DNA from: Deltaproteobacteria bacterium
Lineage (GTDB): Bacteria; Desulfobacterota; Desulfobacteria; Desulfobacterales; JAUVVS01
Length of the DNA stretch: 5,453 nt
Direction: 5' to 3'
NCBI GenBank assembly: GCA_030604545.1
Contig: JAUVVS010000168.1
Coordinates: forward strand, 1-5,453
In this document: one piece after another, positions 1 to 5,083 of the stretch
How the letters are laid out: every line of letters starts with the position of its first letter
How positions within the stretch are numbered: position 1 is the stretch's first letter
Program-made: the position numbers and the translations under genes
The notes under the pieces: model-generated
What the model was told of the DNA's origin: nothing
The model's input: the letters and a program-made list of their open reading frames with translations, nothing else
The model's database searches: none

Positions 1-401
1 ATACCATAATCCTTGTATTTCAAGTAAAATAATTTTGCCAATGCCTCTTTAGCCTTCACCATTAAAGTTGCCTTAAGGGTATTCCATTCCTCGGTTGAAT
101 AAACATCAGGCAAGTATCTCTCTGAAAACCCTTTCTCGTATTTTATACAGATATTGTCAGTGAGTGTGATGACATATACCCATTTTTTTACTTTGGGAAA
201 AGTCACACGCCACTCATCTTCCTCCCAAACTTCTTCAAGTTTTTTAAGTATACTGTCTGCAATCTCCGTTTCGATCCACTCTCTTTTTTCCTTTGACAAT
301 TCTAATAAGTCAATTATTGATAAATTGAAGCCACAGTTATTGCCATGTTTTCTGATGCTTATAGGTTCTGACTTATTCCATTCAAGTTCTATTTTAGCCA
401 T
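1..401 (-). CDS. Unrecognised acidic, Trp-rich protein (C-terminus outside window)
   Basis: An open frame starts with ATG at 401-399 and runs leftward without a stop to the window edge, giving 133 complete codons. A strong Shine-Dalgarno sequence (GGGGAGGG, 408-415 on the minus strand) sits about 7 nt before the ATG, which supports both the frame and the start. The protein begins MAKIELEWNK. It is rich in Glu and Lys and has six Trp (residues 8, 42, 59, 64, 74, 106). A helical, charged stretch (about 36-65) is followed by a probable beta segment (about 66-90, FPKVKKWVYVITL), then another helical part. I see no signal peptide or membrane segment, and I do not recognise the family. It lies 72 bp downstream of the tandem AAA+ gene on the same strand with no clear terminator between, so co-transcription is likely. 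By context it may be a partner, adaptor or effector for the ATPase; that is inference only. Confidence 0.8.
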   Translation of the reverse strand, partial: MAKIELEWNKSEPISIRKHGNNCGFNLSIIDLLELSKEKREWIETEIADSILKKLEEVWEEDEWRVTFPKVKKWVYVITLTDNICIKYEKGFSERYLPDVYSTEEWNTLKATLMVKAKEALAKLFYLKYKDYG

Positions 402-408
402 ATTACAC

Positions 409-413
409 CCTCC
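409..413 (-). promoter_or_regulatory. Ribosome binding site of the left-edge gene
   Basis: GGAGG on the minus strand lies 7 nt before the ATG at 401-399. It fixes the start of a gene whose stop codon lies outside the window, and it allows efficient translation even if transcription comes only from the upstream ATPase promoter. Confidence 0.75.
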
Positions 414-473
414 CCATTGAAATTTTGAAATTCGATTAATTTTCACTATCATTTTAATCCTAAGTTTAATTCC

Positions 474-2711
474 TCAGTTTCGAAAAAAACCGATGTCTTT
501 TTGGCCTTTTTGCGCATTCTTTATACGAACTTCATCGCTAAGGGCTTGAACGAGAATTTGATGATTAAGCTCTTCCGGACTGTAAAATGCGTATCTATCC
601 CGGACAGTTTTAAAATCCCCTGGAGAAAGGCCCACTATTTGTCTCAAGGTTTGCTTAATATTATCACTTTGATGTGTATTAATCAGATGAGCTAAAAGCT
701 TATTATAGAAAATAATATTTCCTTCAGCACTTAAATAGCTAAACTCTATTTTATGGTTAAACCGGTGAATGGAGGCATTATCAAGATCCTTGAACCTATT
801 GGTCGTACATATTAATATTCCTCGATATCTTTCCATCTGAGTGAGGAACTCGTTGGTAAAGCTGATTTCCCATGAACGTACAGCCCTGTCGCGACTTGAG
901 AGAAAAGAATCAGCCTCATCAATAACCAGTACTGCCTCTTCCGCTTCAGCCTCGGCAAATGCATGCTTTATATTTTTTTCTCCTGCTCCAACCCACATAC
1001 TCTGCAGATCACTATAACGTTTGAAAATTACTTCCCGGTCTAAATGTTCAGCGATATAACGGGCAAGTTCGCTTTTCCCAGTGCCGGGGGGACCATAAAA
1101 AAGAAGATTCATGTTCATTATTTTGTCATGCTCTGAATTTCTCAGGAATTGATCAAATTTTTTCAATTGATCAATAATAGTCTTGATATCCCCGTGAATG
1201 TTTAAACCATCAAGGGAATAGTTTTGCTCTATTTGGTTTTTATTAACCGGCTTTTCTCCAAAGTTAATCAGAGTAAGATGTGCCTCTAAGGCTAGATTCA
1301 CCGCCTGATAAAATTTCTGTTTTGAACACGGTATTACTTCAATAGCCTTTTTTATTGATAGATCAATCGCGCCAGCGCTAATACAATATTTCTTGGCAAA
1401 ACTTTCTACATCCGATCGTTTGAAAAACCGTTTTACTTTGTTTTTGCGCAAGATATTATTCCAAAGCTGATTTCGCTGGCAGCGGTTAAACGGTTTGAAA
1501 TGTAAACTATATGCAAAGCGTCGAAGAACAGAATCTTCAATATTATTAATATCATTTGTAATCCATATCATCCTTGCGCCAGGTTCTTCCAGTAACTGAT
1601 TTAACCATCCTTTATCCTGCGTTTCCCCACGCATAAACCACGAAAATCTCGTATTGAGTATATTGTCCGCTTCATCGATAAGAATGATAGATCCATTCTC
1701 AGAACTTGTCATATTTAAACATGCCAGAATGGCAACTCGTCTGTTTACACTTGTATTTTCTTTACTTCGTATGATTTCATAAGTGGGTATTCCCAGTTTC
1801 CTCATCAAGCCATATGCAAAACTTGTTTTTCCTGTGCCTTGGGGACCGTAAAGCAGAATATGGGTTGATGTTACAGGTTTTTTCTTTAAAAGCTGTAGTA
1901 TGTGCTGTGTCTGTTCTTGATCTATAAAATGATATTCCAAAGGAATAGTATTTCTTGGAATTCGAGAATAAAAGTTTTTTGAAAAAATCCGGTCAGAAGG
2001 ATCCTGAAACATACATATGAATTCGTCGTTGAGCTCTATATTGTATTTGTCGATCTCAAGGAGTTCGAATCTTTTAAGTGTACCACTTAAAACTTCGTTA
2101 ATTTTACTATGACTTAAACCGAGGATATTAATCAGGTACTTTCTCCCGGAGAATTTGGTGCAACTAAGATGACCATCGAAAAATGTTTCAGGCGCATTGT
2201 AGGTTGAAATGATAAACAAGAAAGTACATAACTCAACCTCTTGATCGGTAAGCTTGAACATCTTTTTTAAATTGTAAATATTTTTTTCAATGCCGGATGG
2301 ACCCCTATATTTAAAATTTTTTATTCTCTGTTCCAATAAATTAAAGATAAACCGTTGGAATTTATTGAACTGGTAATTTCCAATCCTTTTTAGAATATTT
2401 ATTAAAACATAAGCATATTCATCATGATTCGTTCCGCATTCTAACAATTCTTCTTCAATATCGTTTTTCTGATCATAGTCAATAAGATCTAAAAGGAATT
2501 CCCCGATCTGTTCCATTTCATTTCCCAACACCCAGCAAATAATCTCCAAAATTTCCTGGTCCAGGTTGAAATAACGCTTTAAATGCCAGCGTAAATATAT
2601 TATACACTTTTTAAAGACAAAACATTCGTTTTTATCATGTTTAACATTGATGGCATTTGTTATTACATTGCCGTTCACTCTACGCTTTCTTCGATGTCGT
2701 TTTGAAAGCAT
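474..2711 (-). CDS. Tandem AAA+ ATPase (745 aa, SpoVK-like/COG0464-type)
   Basis: A cytosolic ATPase with two AAA+ modules. D1 (about 255-460): Walker A GPQGTGKT (289-296), Walker B ILIDEAD (343-349), sensor-1 Asn in ITND (N386), arginine-finger region LRRF (396-399). D2 (about 500-710): Walker A GPPGTGKS (540-547), Walker B LVIDEAD (595-601), sensor-1 Asn in TTN (N638), HRF (649-651) at the arginine-finger position, and a late SPGDF motif (696-700). D2 has an aromatic pore-loop-like WVG (573-575); D1 has no clear equivalent. Both nucleotide sites look intact. Residues 1-250 form a mostly helical region I cannot assign, opening with a very basic stretch (RHRRKRR, 5-11). The start is supported by AGGAGG (2717-2722, minus strand) 5 nt upstream. 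The gene diverges from the WYL regulator gene and precedes the left-edge gene. Such proteins usually form hexamers that remodel or unfold proteins; the substrate is unknown. The ATPase assignment is secure, the biological role is not. Confidence 0.95.
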   Translation of the reverse strand: MLSKRHRRKRRVNGNVITNAINVKHDKNECFVFKKCIIYLRWHLKRYFNLDQEILEIICWVLGNEMEQIGEFLLDLIDYDQKNDIEEELLECGTNHDEYAYVLINILKRIGNYQFNKFQRFIFNLLEQRIKNFKYRGPSGIEKNIYNLKKMFKLTDQEVELCTFLFIISTYNAPETFFDGHLSCTKFSGRKYLINILGLSHSKINEVLSGTLKRFELLEIDKYNIELNDEFICMFQDPSDRIFSKNFYSRIPRNTIPLEYHFIDQEQTQHILQLLKKKPVTSTHILLYGPQGTGKTSFAYGLMRKLGIPTYEIIRSKENTSVNRRVAILACLNMTSSENGSIILIDEADNILNTRFSWFMRGETQDKGWLNQLLEEPGARMIWITNDINNIEDSVLRRFAYSLHFKPFNRCQRNQLWNNILRKNKVKRFFKRSDVESFAKKYCISAGAIDLSIKKAIEVIPCSKQKFYQAVNLALEAHLTLINFGEKPVNKNQIEQNYSLDGLNIHGDIKTIIDQLKKFDQFLRNSEHDKIMNMNLLFYGPPGTGKSELARYIAEHLDREVIFKRYSDLQSMWVGAGEKNIKHAFAEAEAEEAVLVIDEADSFLSSRDRAVRSWEISFTNEFLTQMERYRGILICTTNRFKDLDNASIHRFNHKIEFSYLSAEGNIIFYNKLLAHLINTHQSDNIKQTLRQIVGLSPGDFKTVRDRYAFYSPEELNHQILVQALSDEVRIKNAQKGQKDIGFFRN

Positions 2712-2716
2712 ATATC

Positions 2717-2722
2717 CCTCCT
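2717..2722 (-). promoter_or_regulatory. Ribosome binding site of the AAA+ ATPase gene
   Basis: AGGAGG on the minus strand, 5 nt before the ATG at 2711-2709. It selects this start and so includes the strongly basic N-terminal peptide in the protein. Confidence 0.75.
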
Positions 2723-2741
2723 TTTTTTATTTGATTATCCA

Positions 2742-2747
2742 TATAAT
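2742..2747 (+). promoter_or_regulatory. Candidate -10 box for the WYL regulator gene
   Basis: A perfect TATAAT lies 56 nt before the WYL start codon, but no good -35 hexamer is found 16-18 bp upstream (that area is the T-rich complement of the ATPase ribosome site). A start of transcription near 2754 would put the inverted repeat 2750-2784 at and just after the start point. On the other strand a weak candidate for the ATPase gene is TTACGC (2774-2769) with TATTAT (2749-2744), spacing 19 bp, whose -35 would lie in the same repeat. Confidence 0.4.
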
Positions 2748-2749
2748 AA

Positions 2750-2784
2750 CATGCTATCGTTCCATATTGCGTAACGATCTTATG
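2750..2784. promoter_or_regulatory. Inverted repeat in the divergent intergenic region, candidate WYL operator
   Basis: The arms are 2750-2761 (CATGCTATCGTT) and 2773-2784 (AACGATCTTATG), which match in 9 of 12 positions as inverted copies, including an unbroken ATCGTT/AACGAT core; the spacer is 11 bp. It lies between the divergent ATPase and WYL genes, where an autoregulating dimeric HTH protein would be expected to bind. Known WYL regulators such as BrxR and CapW bind inverted repeats near their own promoters, so this is the best operator candidate, but binding is inferred. Confidence 0.45.
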
Positions 2785-2791
2785 GTTTTTT

Positions 2792-2797
2792 AGGAGG
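2792..2797 (+). promoter_or_regulatory. Ribosome binding site of the WYL regulator gene
   Basis: AGGAGG lies 6 nt before the ATG at 2804, a consensus site and spacing that confirm this start codon. Confidence 0.8.
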
Positions 2798-2803
2798 TCA
2801 TTT

Positions 2804-3808
2804 ATGCCTGCAAAAAGAGACCCTTACAGCAGCTATGGTCAAAAATTAATCAGCCTCTTCGCTGCACTATTATTTTCAAGGCAACGTCACTCCCTGATTG
2901 AACTTTCGAGGATGCTCAGCTGTTCCAAACAGACTGTAATGCGGTTGGTTGAGAATATAAAGATGTCCTATGGCGTTGATATTGAAGAATCTATTGAAAA
3001 CATGAGGAAATATTACCGGTTAAAACGAAGAGTCGGGGTCGATCCAACTCTAAATTTGACGGAATCTGAAATAAGTGTTCTTCAAATGTGCCGTGCTTTT
3101 ACAGAACATTTATTAGGACATCAGTTATTTGAAGATGCTGCACAAGCTCTTTTAAAGAGCCAGGCACATCTTCCTGAAAATCAGCGGGTTGATTCAAGGC
3201 ATTTTGCTTCATTTATTCCCGGGACTATTGACTATACGCCTCACCATCAATCTATTCGCTTGCTAATAAGGGCCATGGAAGAAAAGAAAATATGTAAAAT
3301 ATTATACAAATCAATTATGACGAAAAGAGCCAAAACCTTTTATATAAAACCGCTAAAGATTTTTTCGCACAAGGATACAATTTATCTTCATGTTCGGATG
3401 GCCAGATACCCAGGGAAACCATATAAAGAGCCTGATTTTGATCCCCTGCTGGCAATTCACAGGATAAAAAATCTTGAAATTACCGAAAGGGCTTTTGTGT
3501 TCCCAAAAGATTATGATTTTGAGAATGTTTTTAACCAAAATTTTGGCGTTATCAAAGAAGAAGCTTTTAAAGTTGAAGTGGAATTCACGGAATATGCAGC
3601 AAAATATGTTGCCGAACGGATATGGAGTCCGGACCAGAAAATGATTGAAAAGAAGGATGGAACAGTAAGACTGAAATTTAGCGCTTCGTCAGAACCTGAG
3701 TTAATAGCATGGGTACTTTCATTTGGGGATGAGGCGAAGGTGATTAAACCTATATGGTTAATTAAGGAGGTTCGAAAAATAATATCAAGTATGCAGGAAA
3801 TTTATTAG
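2804..3808 (+). CDS. HTH-WYL-WCX transcriptional regulator
   Basis: A 334-residue predicted DNA-binding regulator with the three-part layout of WYL proteins. The N-terminal winged HTH spans about 12-75 (core LIELSRMLSCSKQTVMRLVE, 31-50). A helical linker follows (about 85-125). The WYL domain spans about 150-235: the signature reads IYL (193-195) in place of the usual WYL, after a preserved IKPLKIF strand, and the later IHRIKNL (218-224) holds the conserved Arg-Ile. The C-terminal WCX domain spans about 255-334 and includes the AWVLSFG motif (302-308). Length is normal for the class. WYL domains are thought to sense nucleic-acid or nucleotide ligands, and WYL proteins control PafBC, BREX, CBASS and related systems. 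Divergence from the ATPase gene across 92 bp suggests that it regulates that gene and itself. The Trp-to-Ile change in the signature is a mild oddity, not clearly disabling. Confidence 0.92.
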   Translation: MPAKRDPYSSYGQKLISLFAALLFSRQRHSLIELSRMLSCSKQTVMRLVENIKMSYGVDIEESIENMRKYYRLKRRVGVDPTLNLTESEISVLQMCRAFTEHLLGHQLFEDAAQALLKSQAHLPENQRVDSRHFASFIPGTIDYTPHHQSIRLLIRAMEEKKICKILYKSIMTKRAKTFYIKPLKIFSHKDTIYLHVRMARYPGKPYKEPDFDPLLAIHRIKNLEITERAFVFPKDYDFENVFNQNFGVIKEEAFKVEVEFTEYAAKYVAERIWSPDQKMIEKKDGTVRLKFSASSEPELIAWVLSFGDEAKVIKPIWLIKEVRKIISSMQEIY

Positions 3809-3809
3809 A

Positions 3810-3839
3810 TCGCAAAATAAAACTGCTTTATCGTTGCGA
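3810..3839 (+). other. Hairpin just after the WYL gene
   Basis: TCGCAA (3810-3815) pairs with TTGCGA (3834-3839), and ATAAA (3817-3821) pairs with TTTAT (3827-3831), leaving a small internal loop and a 5-nt apical loop. It begins 1 nt after the WYL stop codon. It has no T tract after it (CCGGCCC follows), so it is not a canonical intrinsic terminator; it might stabilise or help end the transcript. Confidence 0.3.
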
Positions 3840-3975
3840 CCGGCCCTGAAAGAAAGGGTGTCCCTTACAAATATGGATATGTAATGGGGGACGTTGTCAA
3901 CCCCGGTACCATCTGCCGGAGCTACGGGGCCCCGATAGCGGGATCTACGCTTCGCTTCGACAGGCGGGGCAGGCA
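3840..3975. repeat. Palindrome-dense GC-rich intergenic block, possible REP/MITE-like remnant
   Basis: This stretch differs sharply from the AT-rich genes to its left. It holds an imperfect palindrome TTACA...TGTAA (3865-3884), GGGG/CCCC arms around a GTTG-T-CAAC core (3887-3904), CCGGAGCTACGG (3916-3927, 10 of 12 symmetric), GGGGCCCC (3926-3933), a CCCG-ATAG-CGGG hairpin (3931-3942), a CTTCG tandem (3950-3959) and repeated CAGGC near 3961-3974. No convincing protein frame is present. Dense overlapping palindromes are typical of dispersed non-coding repeats, but with only one copy in the window its repeated nature is inferred. Confidence 0.35.
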
Positions 3976-4022
3976 TGTTTTTCAGCAACCTGAAGTATAG
4001 GGAAACCTCGTTTTAGATCGGC

Positions 4023-4060
4023 ATTTACCAAATTTGGCAATACTGCCATTTTTAGTAAAT
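4023..4060. repeat. AT-rich inverted repeat, 17-bp arms and 4-nt loop
   Basis: Arms 4023-4039 and 4044-4060 match as inverted copies in 14 of 17 positions around the loop ATAC; outer ATTTAC/GTAAAT and inner TGGCA/TGCCA are exact. No T tract follows, so it is not a standard terminator. It could be an operator for a two-fold symmetric regulator or the core of a small mobile-element remnant. It lies about 120 bp before the AbiE promoter and has no assigned gene. Confidence 0.55.
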
Positions 4061-4162
4061 GATTAGAAATGGTCTACTGGGTAGCCCCAATGCTTTTTGC
4101 AATCCTGTCTTGGGGATATCGGAGTCATTATGTTGAATTGTCCGTGATTCCAGTAAAATTTA

Positions 4163-4190
4163 TTGACTTTTAATTCAAAATTGATATTTT
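4163..4190 (+). promoter_or_regulatory. Candidate promoter of the AbiE locus
   Basis: TTGACT (4163-4168) is followed after 16 bp by TATTTT (4185-4190), predicting transcription from about 4197 and a leader of about 36 nt. The -10 lies inside the left arm of the inverted repeat 4183-4200, so a bound repressor would block it. A second pair, TTGTCA (4189-4194) and AATAAT (4212-4217) with 17-bp spacing, fits the consensus better, but its start would fall at or beyond the ribosome site, so I prefer the first. Confidence 0.45.
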
Positions 4191-4240
4191 GTCAAAACGT
4201 ACACAGATATTAATAATTGAGGACGTTTTGACATGATATC
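4183..4240. promoter_or_regulatory. 18-bp inverted repeat flanking the abiEi start, candidate AbiEi operator
   Basis: The arms 4183-4200 and 4223-4240 match in 16 of 18 positions as inverted copies, with an exact 11-bp TGTCAAAACGT/ACGTTTTGACA core, a matching GATAT/ATATC outer part and a 22-bp spacer. The left arm covers the candidate -10; the right arm covers the abiEi start codon at 4233. In studied AbiE systems the AbiEi antitoxin represses its own operon by binding inverted repeats in the promoter, so this layout fits negative autoregulation. Binding here is inferred. Confidence 0.7.
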
Positions 4241-4847
4241 GACTTCCAGAAATGCCGAAAACATCATTATCGAAATGGCTCGCAAAACCGGTGTCATTCG
4301 AGCCCGTGAGATAAGGAAGGCCGGCCTCCATGCAGAATATCTGCGAAGACTCTGTAAAAGCGGGCGGCTGATTCGTACCGGCAGAGGGCTATATGTTCTC
4401 GCTGACGGCGATTTCACTGAACATCACACTCTTGCTGAAGCCTGCAAACGGGTTCCTCACGGAATTATCTGTCTCCTCAGTGCCCTGAGCTATCACGAAA
4501 TCGGCACCCAAAATCCCCACGGGGTTTGGATGGCCATCGATCGGGCCATGCGAAAACCCAAAGTCGATTATCCACCAATCCGGATTTTCCGTTTTTCCGG
4601 CCCCTCATTGAACGAAGGGATTGAAGAAAAAAAGATCGAAGCCGTATCGGTTCGAGTATACAATCCTGCCAAGACCGTAGCAGACTGTTTTAAGTACCGC
4701 AATAAAGTTGGCATCGATGTGGCCATTGAAGCCCTAAAAGAGTGCTGGCGATCCCGGCGGTGCACAATCGACGAACTTGTTCGCTATGCACGGATATGCC
4801 GGGTAGGAAACATCATGCAGCCTTATATGGAGGCTATCGTCGTATGA
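4233..4847 (+). CDS. abiEi: AbiEi-family antitoxin / autorepressor
   Basis: A 204-residue protein with the features of the type IV toxin-antitoxin AbiEi family. An N-terminal winged HTH (about 8-56) contains VIRAREIRKAGL and ends in the typical RTGRGLYVL (48-56). The antitoxin domain follows, with ICLLSALSYHEIGTQNP (79-95), VWMAIDR (98-104) and the family-like VYNPAKTVADCFKYRNKVG (142-160), DVAIEAL (162-168). The C-terminal PYMEAI ending suggests it is complete. GAGG (4219-4222) lies 10 nt upstream of the ATG, a slightly long spacing. In the family, AbiEi represses its operon and counters the AbiEii nucleotidyltransferase toxin without stable direct contact. Its stop overlaps the next start as ATGA (4844-4847). 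The gene looks intact although its toxin partner is broken, so it may survive as an orphan repressor/antitoxin. It is more GC-rich than the genes to the left. Confidence 0.88.
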   Translation: MISTSRNAENIIIEMARKTGVIRAREIRKAGLHAEYLRRLCKSGRLIRTGRGLYVLADGDFTEHHTLAEACKRVPHGIICLLSALSYHEIGTQNPHGVWMAIDRAMRKPKVDYPPIRIFRFSGPSLNEGIEEKKIEAVSVRVYNPAKTVADCFKYRNKVGIDVAIEALKECWRSRRCTIDELVRYARICRVGNIMQPYMEAIVV

Positions 4848-5083
4848 GTCTTCAGAAAACTAAAAACCATGCCGCATCAGTTCGTCAGCGCCTGCTCAAT
4901 TATGCCCGGTCTATCGGTCAGGATTTTATTTTTATCCTGCGAGCTTTTGCCATGGAGCGCCTGCTCTTCCGTCTAAGTCTATCTCCATACGTGTACCACT
5001 TCGTTCTAAAAGGAGGCCATCGCGATCCAAATCTGAAGCTGCTCAATATCTGCTTCGAGAGGCTGAAACTCTGCGAGTCCTAA
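4844..5083 (+). pseudogene. abiEii: Truncated AbiEii-type nucleotidyltransferase toxin
   Basis: The frame opens with ATG at 4844, overlapping the antitoxin stop by 4 bp, as expected for translational coupling in an abiE operon. Its start, MSLQKTKNHAASVRQRLLNY, and the later AMERLLFRLSLSPY (36-49) and FVLKGG (53-58) match the N-terminal pattern of AbiEii/nucleotidyltransferase-like proteins. In the family this is followed within a short distance by the catalytic region with a DLD-type metal-binding motif. Here the sequence after residue 58 (about position 5017) no longer resembles the family, and the frame stops at 5081-5083 after 79 codons. All catalytic residues are missing, against roughly 250-300 residues in intact members. 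The DNA beyond the break encodes part of a phosphotransferase in another frame, so a deletion or recombination has joined two genes. The peptide should be non-toxic. Confidence 0.82.

Larger units (their letters stand above)
3809..4232. other. 424-bp gene-free region between the WYL and AbiE loci
   Basis: No frame here has a start, ribosome site and credible protein. A 67-codon minus frame (3785-3988) mostly reads the GC-rich repeat and the WYL 3' end. The region holds the post-WYL hairpin, the GC-rich palindromic block, the AT-rich hairpin at 4023-4060, a weak inverted repeat CCCCAA/TTGGGG (4085-4090 and 4110-4115), and the AbiE promoter and operator. It marks the change from AT-rich to more GC-rich coding sequence and is a plausible island junction. 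Confidence 0.6.

Noticed and set aside
154..420. 88-codon plus-strand frame
   Set aside because: It is the antisense shadow of the left-edge minus-strand gene; the product is Ser-rich and unlike a protein, and the minus frame has the strong ribosome site.
501..695. 64-codon plus-strand frame
   Set aside because: It lies fully inside the ATPase C-terminal coding region on the opposite strand and has no ribosome site of its own.
3353..3538. 61-codon minus-strand frame
   Set aside because: It is antisense to the WYL domain and has no supporting features.
3785..3988. 67-codon minus-strand frame starting in the GC-rich repeat
   Set aside because: Its sequence is a translation of the palindromic block and the WYL 3' end, with no recognisable domain or good ribosome site.
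3840..3990. Structured RNA, tRNA or group II intron fragment in the GC-rich block
   Set aside because: No cloverleaf, T-arm or intron domain V pattern could be matched; only short separate palindromes are visible.
4085..4115. CCCCAA/TTGGGG inverted repeat as a terminator
   Set aside because: The stem is only 6 bp with a 19-nt loop and no T tract, and no gene ends just before it.
4069..4173. 34-residue hydrophobic plus-strand frame (MVYWVAPMLF...)
   Set aside because: There is no Shine-Dalgarno sequence, it ends in the AbiE promoter, and chance explains a frame of this length.
4175..4417. 80-codon minus-strand frame
   Set aside because: It is antisense to the abiEi N-terminal half, which has clear family motifs.
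4568..4765. 65-codon minus-strand frame
   Set aside because: It is a shadow of abiEi on the opposite strand.
4742..4843. Upstream extension of the toxin frame to an ATG at 4742
   Set aside because: The extension would overlap the end of abiEi by over 100 bp and reads as non-family sequence; the coupled ATG at 4844 begins the family-like MSLQKTKNHA.
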